Positions 1-4,425 of a stretch of DNA of 5,643 bases are shown here, one piece after another. Made by a program: the position numbers and the translations under genes. This DNA is from Comamonadaceae bacterium (GTDB lineage Bacteria > Pseudomonadota > Gammaproteobacteria > Burkholderiales > Burkholderiaceae_C): positions 1 through 5,643 of the forward strand of contig JAIXYA010000058.1 of NCBI GenBank assembly GCA_027490485.1, in the 5' to 3' direction. The notes under the pieces are model-generated. The model did not search any database, was not told the origin of the DNA, and saw only the letters and a program-made list of their open reading frames with translations. Position 1 is the first letter of the stretch, and each line of letters starts with the position of its first letter.

Positions 1-82
1 AGGTGTGACGTCTTTCAACAATACCTACCACCGATTGCAAAGCAGCAACAATGTTTTCTTGACTCGCCTTCAAAACAATCAT
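1..82 (-). CDS. dnaN: DNA polymerase III beta subunit (sliding clamp), N-terminal fragment
   Basis: Only the first 27 codons are inside the window; the gene continues off the left edge. Read on the minus strand from the ATG at 82-80 the peptide begins MIVLKASQENIVAALQSVVG and ends in IVERRHT, which is the characteristic beginning of the DnaN clamp (the IVERR(H/N)T segment is strongly conserved). DnaN is the ring-shaped processivity clamp that holds DNA polymerase III on DNA. A purine-rich Shine-Dalgarno sequence (AGAAGAGG, 95-88) sits 5 bases upstream of the ATG, so the start is well supported. Another ATG at 87-85 is out of frame and hits a stop at its third codon. The gene lies downstream of dnaA on the same strand, the usual dnaA-dnaN order, with the putative origin unwinding element between them. 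Confidence 0.93.
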   Translation of the reverse strand, partial: MIVLKASQENIVAALQSVVGIVERRHT

Positions 83-87
83 GTCAT

Positions 88-95
88 CCTCTTCT
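88..95 (-). promoter_or_regulatory. Ribosome binding site of dnaN
   Basis: Minus-strand AGAAGAGG, with the GAGG core 5 bases before the dnaN ATG. It is the clearest Shine-Dalgarno sequence in the window; most other genes here have weak or coupled initiation. Confidence 0.7.
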
Positions 96-117
96 TTAAA
101 TTCTTTATATATAAATA
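92..117. other. AT-rich tract, candidate DNA unwinding element of oriC
   Basis: Twenty-four of these 26 bases are A or T, including TTTATATATAAATA. The tract lies directly beyond the CTA/TAG triplet array and ends just before the dnaN ribosome binding site. In characterised origins with the dnaA-box / DnaA-trio / AT-rich order, this is where the duplex first melts. The same bases could also contribute to a dnaN promoter (TTGATG at 141-136, then TATTTA at 117-112, spacer 18, minus strand), but that match is weak. Assignment as the unwinding element is an inference from order and composition. Confidence 0.6.
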
Positions 118-127
118 GTGGTAGTAG
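116..127 (-). other. DnaA-trio-like triplet repeat (CTA CTA CCA CTA on minus strand)
   Basis: On the minus strand the sequence reads CTA CTA CCA CTA, then TTT ATA. Its complement is 3'-GAT GAT GGT GAT-5', the form of the DnaA-trio described in the Bacillus subtilis origin (3'-[G/A]A[T/A]-5' repeated), which DnaA binds as single strand to open the duplex. Three of the four triplets match the GAT form exactly. The array lies 18 bases past the TTTTCCACA box, across a spacer containing GATGGCCC, and abuts the AT-rich tract. The order and orientation match the basal unwinding system, which is why this gap is preferred as the melting site. Confidence 0.6.
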
Positions 128-145
128 ATAAGGGCCATCAACTTC

Positions 146-154
146 TGTGGAAAA
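146..154 (-). promoter_or_regulatory. DnaA box (TTTTCCACA)
   Basis: On the minus strand it reads TTTTCCACA, an exact match to the relaxed consensus TTWTNCACA. It is the box nearest the triplet array and AT-rich tract and points toward them, as expected for the box that loads DnaA onto the trios. It forms one arm of a perfect 8-base inverted repeat with the plus-strand TTTTCCACT at 160-168. Confidence 0.65.
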
Positions 155-167
155 GCGTATTTTCCAC
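147..167. repeat. Perfect 8-base inverted repeat joining two DnaA-box-like sites
   Basis: GTGGAAAA (147-154) and TTTTCCAC (160-167) are perfect reverse complements separated by GCGTA. The left arm is most of the TTTTCCACA box; the right arm belongs to TTTTCCACT (160-168, one mismatch to consensus). The arrangement could place two DnaA molecules in opposing orientation. A run of T follows the right arm on the plus strand, but no plus-strand gene ends here. Confidence 0.6.
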
Positions 168-200
168 TTTTATTTCAACGACTTGATGACCAGAAAACCA

Positions 201-209
201 TGTGTGAAA
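201..209 (-). promoter_or_regulatory. Weak DnaA-box-like site (TTTCACACA)
   Basis: The minus strand reads TTTCACACA, one mismatch (position 4) from TTWTNCACA. It has the same orientation as the stronger boxes at 146-154 and 264-272 and lies between them. On its own it would not be called; the local clustering gives it modest support. Confidence 0.35.
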
Positions 210-260
210 CCGGTACCAAAGGGGCATCACTAAAAGGGATAACTTTTGGAAATCGCCATG

Positions 261-303
261 CCCTGTGGATAACCCATGGGTTATGCAGAAACTGTGCACA
301 GGG
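261..303. repeat. Nested palindrome cluster containing paired DnaA boxes
   Basis: Three symmetries overlap. ATAACCCATGGGTTAT (269-284) is a perfect 16-base palindrome. CTGTGCACAG (292-301) is a perfect 10-base palindrome. CCCTGTG (261-267) pairs with CACAGGG (297-303) as outer arms. The 16-base palindrome joins the tail of the perfect box TTATCCACA (272-264, minus) to the head of TTATGCAGA (281-289, plus, one mismatch), so two DnaA boxes face outward from a CCCATGGG core. It sits about 22 bases beyond the dnaA stop codon. There is no U-run for a Rho-independent terminator in either direction, so an origin role fits better. Confidence 0.6.
264..272 (-). promoter_or_regulatory. Perfect DnaA box (TTATCCACA)
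   Basis: The minus strand reads TTATCCACA, the strongest consensus DnaA box. It points toward the trio array and dnaN, and it forms the left part of the palindromic cluster at 261-303. Confidence 0.8.
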
Positions 304-325
304 TTTGCAAGGTAAGCCAATGGTT

Positions 326-1738
326 TTATCCTTTGAGTGTTTGTTCAAGTACATGCAGTTGCTGATTGAGGTCACTCAGGGTTTGCCGCTCTGCAGAAAT
401 TTTGCGAACTGCATGCAAAACCGTGGTGTGGTCTCGGCCCCCAAACAATTCACCAATTTCAGGAAGGCTTTTTTGGGTCAATTCTTTGGCGAGATACATG
501 GCTATTTGTCGTGGTCTGGCAATCGAGGCTGGGCGCTTCTTGGAATACATGTCCGCGACTTTGATTTTGTAATAGTCTGCCACGGTTTTTTGGATATTTT
601 CAACCGAAATTTGGCGGTTTTGGATGGACAGCAAGTCACGCAGTGCGTCTCTGGCGAGTTGAATAGAAACTTCTTTTTGGTTAAAGCGCGAATACGCCAA
701 TATTTTACGCAAAGCACCTTCTAACTCGCGAACATTAGAGCGAACGTTCTTTGCCACAAAAAACGCTACCTCTTCAGGCATTTCTGCACCTTCGTTGCGT
801 GCCTTGGCAATCAAAATAGCCACACGCATTTCCAACTCGGGAGGTTCAATCGCAACCGTTAAACCGGAGTCAAAACGCGAAACCAAGCGCTCGTGAATGT
901 CCGTCAAGCCTTTGGGATAGGTGTCGCTCGTCATTACAATATGAGACTTTTTGGTAAGCAAGGCCTCAAAAGCATTGAAAAACTCTTCTTGCGTGCGGTA
1001 TAAATTAAAAAAAAACTGCACATCATCGATCAACAGCAAATCTAGTGAGTGGTAATACTGTTTGAACTCATCAAAGGTTTTGCGTTGATAGGCCTTGACC
1101 ACATCCGACACAAATTGTTCGGCATGTATGTACAAAACCTTGGCGTCTGGACGGTTGACCAGCAATTGATTACCCACAGCATGCATCAAATGGGTTTTAC
1201 CCAGACCGACACCGCCATAAATAAACAAAGGGTTGTAAAGCTGCCCGGGCACATTGGCCACATGCATGGCCGCGGCTCGCGCCATGCGGTTGGCCGTGCC
1301 TTCAACCAAGCTGTCAAAACACAAACTGGTATTGATGCGGTTTTTGAATAACTGCAAACCGGTATCCGCTGCTGTGCCTACAGGGGGCGAAAGGTCTTCA
1401 GGCTCACTCAGAATGCGCGAGACGGCAGGACGCACAGGGGCTTCTTTGGGGGCCAATAAAAAATCAATCTGTATGGCCTGCCCATAGAGTTGCTGTAGAA
1501 GTGCAGCTAAACGACCCGCGTATTGAGCGCGAATCCAGTCAAGCTTAAAACGGTTCGCTACCTCGATATGGATACGAGAAAAGTCCTCAGAAAGAGAGGC
1601 GTTCAGGGGCTTTATCCACGTGTTGAACTGCTGTTCGGGTAATTCTTGCGCCAATTGCTCTACACAGGCTTGCCACAAAGCCTGTCCTGCATCAGGACTT
1701 GGCGTGGTCGTACCGTGGGTAGGGGGGGTATTATTCAA
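326..1738 (-). CDS. dnaA: Chromosomal replication initiator protein DnaA
   Basis: A 470-residue AAA+ ATPase that binds DnaA boxes, melts oriC and recruits the replicative helicase. Domain I begins near residue 21 ([18 protein letters not shown], then NTWIKPL), followed by a variable linker to about residue 125. The AAA+ core has Walker A GGVGLGKT (175-182), Walker B LLLIDD (234-239), sensor I around MTSDTYP (269-275), the box VII arginine R288 (LVSRF) and sensor II R337 (NVRELEGAL). Domain IV ends with the DNA-binding signature [11 protein letters not shown] (433-443). The start is a TTG: no ATG or GTG lies in frame between the upstream stop (TAA at 1771-1769) and domain I. A second TTG, codon 21 (1678-1676), has AGGA 6 bases upstream and would begin directly at domain I, so the true start is uncertain. 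One oddity is [13 protein letters not shown] (241-253), where most family members have FFANKxR or FFxGKxR. DnaA boxes on both flanks suggest autoregulation. Confidence 0.97.
   Translation of the reverse strand: MNNTPPTHGTTTPSPDAGQALWQACVEQLAQELPEQQFNTWIKPLNASLSEDFSRIHIEVANRFKLDWIRAQYAGRLAALLQQLYGQAIQIDFLLAPKEAPVRPAVSRILSEPEDLSPPVGTAADTGLQLFKNRINTSLCFDSLVEGTANRMARAAAMHVANVPGQLYNPLFIYGGVGLGKTHLMHAVGNQLLVNRPDAKVLYIHAEQFVSDVVKAYQRKTFDEFKQYYHSLDLLLIDDVQFFFNLYRTQEEFFNAFEALLTKKSHIVMTSDTYPKGLTDIHERLVSRFDSGLTVAIEPPELEMRVAILIAKARNEGAEMPEEVAFFVAKNVRSNVRELEGALRKILAYSRFNQKEVSIQLARDALRDLLSIQNRQISVENIQKTVADYYKIKVADMYSKKRPASIARPRQIAMYLAKELTQKSLPEIGELFGGRDHTTVLHAVRKISAERQTLSDLNQQLHVLEQTLKG
1612..1620 (+). promoter_or_regulatory. 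DnaA-box-like site inside dnaA (TTATCCACG)
   Basis: TTATCCACG differs from the perfect box only at the last base. It lies within the domain I coding region, about 130 bases from the perfect box at 1752-1760. Coding constraint explains it equally well (part of the NTWIKPL segment read in reverse), so it is a weak call. Confidence 0.25.
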
Positions 1739-1751
1739 AAGATGACCATTC

Positions 1752-1760
1752 TGTGGATAA
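1752..1760 (-). promoter_or_regulatory. Perfect DnaA box (TTATCCACA) next to the dnaA start
   Basis: The minus strand reads TTATCCACA and ends 13 bases before the dnaA TTG. It overlaps the predicted transcription start region of the candidate dnaA promoter, a classic place for DnaA to repress its own gene. Confidence 0.8.
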
Positions 1761-1765
1761 GCTTT

Positions 1766-1796
1766 ATTTTAAGGGCGTCTGAGGCTGGTTTATCAA
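1766..1796 (-). promoter_or_regulatory. Candidate sigma70-type promoter of dnaA
   Basis: On the minus strand, TTGATA (1796-1791; five of six to TTGACA) and TAAAAT (1771-1766; five of six to TATAAT) are separated by 19 bases, longer than the ideal 17. The predicted transcript would begin near 1759, inside the DnaA box at 1752-1760, giving a short leader of about 20 bases before the TTG at 1738. This is a pattern match only. Confidence 0.35.
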
Positions 1797-1800
1797 AAAT

Positions 1801-1809
1801 TTATCCACA
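1801..1809 (+). promoter_or_regulatory. Perfect DnaA box (TTATCCACA)
   Basis: The plus strand reads TTATCCACA exactly. It lies just upstream (relative to dnaA) of the candidate -35 element at 1796-1791 and is followed by A-rich DNA. It forms the right arm of the 12-base inverted repeat. Confidence 0.8.
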
Positions 1810-1866
1810 GAAACTCAAAAAAACTTTTTCGGATACCCCTTACTTCAGGTGTTGCATGAAGAAAGC

Positions 1867-1895
1867 TTGGTGATGGCCTTTATTTGAGGGATAAT
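1867..1895 (+). promoter_or_regulatory. Candidate sigma70-type promoter of rpmH operon
   Basis: TTGGTG (1867-1872) and GATAAT (1890-1895; five of six to TATAAT) are separated by exactly 17 bases. Transcription would start near 1902, leaving a leader of roughly 27 bases before the rpmH ATG. The -35 match is only three of six, but position and spacing suit a strong ribosomal-protein promoter driving rpmH-rnpA-yidD-yidC. Confidence 0.45.
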
Positions 1896-1928
1896 CTTAG
1901 GTTCCCCATATGCATTTGGCTAGTTCAC

Positions 1929-2063
1929 ATGAAACGCACATACCAACCTTCTAAAACACGTCGCGCTCGCACCCATGGCTTTTTGGTGCGCATGAAAACC
2001 CGCGGAGGACGCGCTGTTATCAATGCCCGTCGCGCCAAAGGTCGCAAACGCTTGGCTGTTTGA
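1929..2063 (+). CDS. rpmH: 50S ribosomal protein L34
   Basis: A 44-residue, strongly basic protein beginning [18 protein letters not shown] and ending KGRKRLAV. This is essentially the textbook L34 sequence, including the conserved MKRTYQPS start and the [19 protein letters not shown] core. L34 is a small protein bound to 23S rRNA in the large ribosomal subunit. The length equals the usual 44 to 46 residues. There is no obvious Shine-Dalgarno before the ATG (the preceding bases are TTTGGCTAGTTCAC). It is divergent from dnaA and is the first gene of the plus-strand cluster, with rnpA about 27 to 39 bases downstream depending on the rnpA start. Confidence 0.97.
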   Translation: MKRTYQPSKTRRARTHGFLVRMKTRGGRAVINARRAKGRKRLAV

Positions 2064-2102
2064 GCGACTGCATTTAGGCTTGAGAGCCACTTGCCTTGCC
2101 AC

Positions 2103-2465
2103 GTGGACAAACTGACCCTGCGCGCAGACTTTGAAGCAGTCATGGCTGCGGGTGTTGTCGCTCGGACTTCGCATTTCGCCTTGCACCAACAATCCCAGAC
2201 GGCGACGAGTCGCATTGGGGCAGTTGTGCCCAAACGATGGGCGCGTAAAGCGGTCACACGAAATTTGATCAAACGACAAATATATGCTTTGGTACGTGAG
2301 CCAAGGACAACAAACCTGCCCTGCGCGGACCGTGTTATCCGTTTGCGAAAAGCGTTTGACAACAAACTCTTCATCAGCGCAAGCTCAGAAAACCTGCGCC
2401 GTTCCATCAGGTCTGAACTGCATCAGCTGATGGATCAGTTGTCGGTAAAGAGTGTTGCACCATGA
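2103..2465 (+). CDS. rnpA: Ribonuclease P protein component
   Basis: The protein subunit of RNase P, which binds the catalytic RNA and helps it cleave the 5' leader from pre-tRNA. The family signature KRWARKAVTRNLIKRQIY lies at residues 44-61, with the conserved RN..KR element that contacts RNA. The N-terminal part (RADFEAVMA, then VARTSHFALH) matches the family's first helix and strand. Using the GTG at 2103 gives 120 residues starting MDKLTLRADFEAVMA, which lines up with the usual start in related bacteria. A TTG at 2091 would add four residues (MPCH) and has a weak GAG-type ribosome site upstream; it is the furthest in-frame start after the rpmH stop. The position after rpmH is near universal. 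The stop overlaps the yidD start (ATGA), implying translational coupling. Confidence 0.93.
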   Translation: MDKLTLRADFEAVMAAGVVARTSHFALHQQSQTATSRIGAVVPKRWARKAVTRNLIKRQIYALVREPRTTNLPCADRVIRLRKAFDNKLFISASSENLRRSIRSELHQLMDQLSVKSVAP

Positions 2466-2734
2466 TCCAAAAGCTGCTGATTCTTTTGGTCAAGGGCTAT
2501 CGCTTCATTCTTAGCCCTTGGCTTGGTTCATCGTGTCGCTTCACACCAACTTGTTCAGCGTATGCCTTAGAAGCGCTAGAAAGCCACGGCGCAGCAAAAG
2601 GGAGTTACCTGACCTTGCGCCGTTTAAGCCGATGCCATCCGTGGTGCGCGGGAGGACACGATGTTGTGCCTCAGCCGCTAGGCGCCAAAACCTCCCCTTC
2701 ATCCACATCGCCTTCGATGGCAGACACACCATGA
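2462..2734 (+). CDS. yidD: Membrane protein insertion efficiency factor YidD
   Basis: A 90-residue member of the YidD (DUF37, haemolytic) family. In characterised bacteria YidD is a small inner-membrane-associated protein that improves YidC-dependent insertion. The N-terminus is an amphipathic or hydrophobic helix (KLLILLVKGYRFILSPWLG, residues 4-22). The invariant cysteine-rich pattern follows: C25 and C31 in SSCRFTPTCSAYALEAL, then C58 and C62 in RRLSRCHPWCAGGHDVVP. The tail after residue 70 is low complexity (Ser, Thr, Pro) and not conserved in the family. The ATG overlaps the rnpA stop and the gene's own TGA overlaps the yidC ATG, so it sits between two ATGA junctions. No independent ribosome site is clear. 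Confidence 0.95.
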   Translation: MIQKLLILLVKGYRFILSPWLGSSCRFTPTCSAYALEALESHGAAKGSYLTLRRLSRCHPWCAGGHDVVPQPLGAKTSPSSTSPSMADTP

Positions 2735-4389
2735 ACGATATTCGCCGCACCATTCTTTGGGTTGTTTTTGGTTTTTCTCTGGTCATGCTGTGGGATCAAT
2801 GGCAATTGCATAACGGCAACAAACCCACCTTTTTTCCAACCGCAACGCCGCCAGTTGTTGCCGTGGATTCATCACCAACAAATGACACTCCCAACCCTGT
2901 CGCTGCACAAACCATTGCCTCTTTACCTGCAGACAGTGCACCAGACCCGAACCAAACCAAAGCTGAAACCGTCGAGATTCAAACCAATTTATTAAAGCTG
3001 CGTTTTGACACGCAAGGCGCAAGTTTGATTTATGCGGAGTTGCTCAAACACAAAGACGTCCTGCGACCAGGCAGCAATATCACCTTGTTCGATAACTCCA
3101 AAGAACGTGTTTATTTGGCGCAAACCGGTTTGGTGGGCGGACCCACCGGTGTAAGCTGGCCCACCCACAAAAGCCCGATGCGCCTGACCAGCCCCAGCAG
3201 TTTTAAGGACGGTCAAGACCGCTTGGTCTTGCGATTCGAGTCTGAAACACTTGGTGGCGTTAAGCTCATCAAAAGCTATACCGTCCATAAAAACAGTTAT
3301 GTACTTTCTGTTCAACACGAAATTCTGAATCAATCGGGTGAAACTATTTCACCCCAACTCTATGTTCAGTTGGTCAGAGATGGCAACAAATTAGAGGGTG
3401 AGTCAGCTTTTTATTCGACCTTCACCGGCCCTGCAGTCTTCACCAACACCAAAAAATACCAAAAAATTGAGTTCTCAGATATTGAAAAGAACAAAGCTGA
3501 CTTTGAAAAAAAATCAGACTTGGGCTTTGTGGCGATGGTGCAGCATTACTTTGCGTCAGCATGGTTAATGGACGATGCACAAACGCGTGATTTGTATGCA
3601 CGCAAGATTGACACGAACTTGTACTCGGTGGGCATGGTTGCGCCTTTACCTGCTTTGGCCAATGAGAGTAAACAAATCCACCAAACACGTTTGTTTGTCG
3701 GTCCTCAGGAAGAAAAACTGTTAGAGGGCTTGTACCCGGGACTGGAGTTGGTCAAAGACTACGGTTGGCTCACCATACTGGCCAAGCCCCTTTATTGGTT
3801 GCTTGATGCGTTGTACAGCTACATTGGCAACTGGGGTTGGTCCATTGTGGCTTTGGTGGTAGTTTTGAAAATTGCCTTTTACTGGCTCAATTCTCAGGCT
3901 TACAAAAGCATGGGCAAAATGAAAGCCATCAACCCCAAGATCATGGAAATGCGGGAGCGTTTGAAAGACAACCCTCAGCAAATGCAAATGGAAATGATGA
4001 AAATTTACCGCGAGGAGAAAGTCAACCCATTAGGGGGTTGCTTGCCTATTGCGGTGCAAATTCCTTTTTTCATTGCCTTGTACTGGGTGCTGTTGTCTTC
4101 GGTTGAAATGCGAAACGCACCTTGGGTGGGATGGGTGCAAGACTTAGCAGCACCTGATCCCTGGTTTATCTTGCCGTTACTGATGACCTTGACCTCACTT
4201 TTGCAAACCTGGTTGAATCCCACGCCACCAGACCCGATTCAAGCCAAGCTGATGTGGATGATGCCTTTGGCCTTTAGCGTGATGTTTTTCTTCTTCCCTT
4301 CAGGCTTGGTCTTGTATTGGTTGTCAAACAACATTTTGTCTATCGCCCAGCAATGGATGATCAATAAGCAGCTTGGCGTTCTTCATTGA
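2731..4389 (+). CDS. yidC: Membrane protein insertase YidC (Oxa1 family)
   Basis: A 552-residue insertase that inserts and folds inner-membrane proteins, alone or with SecYEG. It has the Gram-negative architecture: an N-terminal membrane anchor (residues 7-21, ILWVVFGFSLVML), a Pro/Thr-rich linker, a large periplasmic P1 domain (about 65-335), then the conserved Oxa1 core with five membrane segments from about 345. Core motifs include NPLGGC (432-437), the following LPIAVQIPFFIALYWVL and FPSGLVLYW (522-530). The hydrophilic-groove position that is R366 in Escherichia coli aligns with K380 here, keeping the positive charge. The ATG at 2731 overlaps the yidD stop; starting at MNDIRRTILWVV matches related proteins. 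The reading frame stays open back to 2518, but that extension overlaps yidD and encodes no family sequence. The C-terminal tail after the last segment is short (NKQLGVLH). Confidence 0.97.
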   Translation: MNDIRRTILWVVFGFSLVMLWDQWQLHNGNKPTFFPTATPPVVAVDSSPTNDTPNPVAAQTIASLPADSAPDPNQTKAETVEIQTNLLKLRFDTQGASLIYAELLKHKDVLRPGSNITLFDNSKERVYLAQTGLVGGPTGVSWPTHKSPMRLTSPSSFKDGQDRLVLRFESETLGGVKLIKSYTVHKNSYVLSVQHEILNQSGETISPQLYVQLVRDGNKLEGESAFYSTFTGPAVFTNTKKYQKIEFSDIEKNKADFEKKSDLGFVAMVQHYFASAWLMDDAQTRDLYARKIDTNLYSVGMVAPLPALANESKQIHQTRLFVGPQEEKLLEGLYPGLELVKDYGWLTILAKPLYWLLDALYSYIGNWGWSIVALVVVLKIAFYWLNSQAYKSMGKMKAINPKIMEMRERLKDNPQQMQMEMMKIYREEKVNPLGGCLPIAVQIPFFIALYWVLLSSVEMRNAPWVGWVQDLAAPDPWFILPLLMTLTSLLQTWLNPTPPDPIQAKLMWMMPLAFSVMFFFFPSGLVLYWLSNNILSIAQQWMINKQLGVLH

Positions 4390-4425
4390 ATGAGTGCGAA
4401 CAAGCGGCTTCACTTGACTTAACAC

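Larger units (their letters stand above)
83..325. other. oriC: Candidate oriC region between dnaA and dnaN
   Basis: This 243-base gap holds no convincing gene. Reading in the dnaA to dnaN direction it contains a palindromic pair of DnaA boxes (261-303), a weak box (201-209), a consensus box within an inverted repeat (146-168), a GC-containing spacer, CTA triplets (116-127) and an AT-rich tract (92-117). That is the order of a bacterial basal unwinding region. The position next to dnaA is also typical. I saw no GATC cluster of the enterobacterial SeqA/Dam type. Whether the functional origin is here, in the other dnaA flank (1739-1928), or uses both cannot be settled from sequence alone. Confidence 0.65.
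1749..1812. repeat. 12-base perfect inverted repeat carrying two DnaA boxes
   Basis: TTCTGTGGATAA (1749-1760) and TTATCCACAGAA (1801-1812) are exact reverse complements, separated by 40 bases. The match extends three bases (GAA) beyond the 9-base box on one side, longer than two independent consensus boxes require. The intervening DNA holds the candidate dnaA promoter, so bound DnaA on both arms could loop or occlude it. Confidence 0.7.
1739..1928. other. Divergent dnaA-rpmH intergenic region with second DnaA box cluster
   Basis: A 190-base gap between divergently transcribed dnaA and rpmH. It contains two perfect TTATCCACA boxes in opposing orientation, an A/T-rich stretch with runs of seven A and five T (around 1817-1829), a candidate dnaA promoter and a candidate rpmH promoter. 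No CTA/TAG triplets follow either box, unlike in the dnaA-dnaN gap. It likely acts in dnaA autoregulation and possibly as a second origin sub-region. Confidence 0.6.

Noticed and set aside
112..141. dnaN promoter TTGATG - 18 bases - TATTTA on the minus strand
   Set aside because: The -10 matches only three of six bases and the AT-rich DNA is better explained as an unwinding element; kept only as a remark.
147..175. Rho-independent terminator on the plus strand (8-base stem followed by TTTTATTT)
   Set aside because: The stem is AT-rich at its loop end and no plus-strand gene ends here; the arms are DnaA boxes, which is a better explanation.
200..724. 174-codon open frame on the plus strand antisense to the dnaA 3' end
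   Set aside because: It lies mostly opposite dnaA, has no recognisable domain or ribosome site, and is explained as a shadow of the dnaA coding frame.
1170..1178. DnaA-box-like TTACCCACA inside dnaA
   Set aside because: One mismatch, isolated, within conserved coding sequence; expected by chance at this relaxed level.
1920..2407. Two overlapping minus-strand open frames (119 and 160 codons) opposite rpmH and rnpA
   Set aside because: They are antisense to clearly conserved genes and arginine-rich as expected from reverse reading of basic coding sequence; no family resemblance.
2518..2730. N-terminal extension of YidC by 71 residues
   Set aside because: The frame is open, but the extra sequence overlaps yidD in another frame, begins with TTG and does not resemble a YidC N-terminus; the ATG at 2731 fits the family start.
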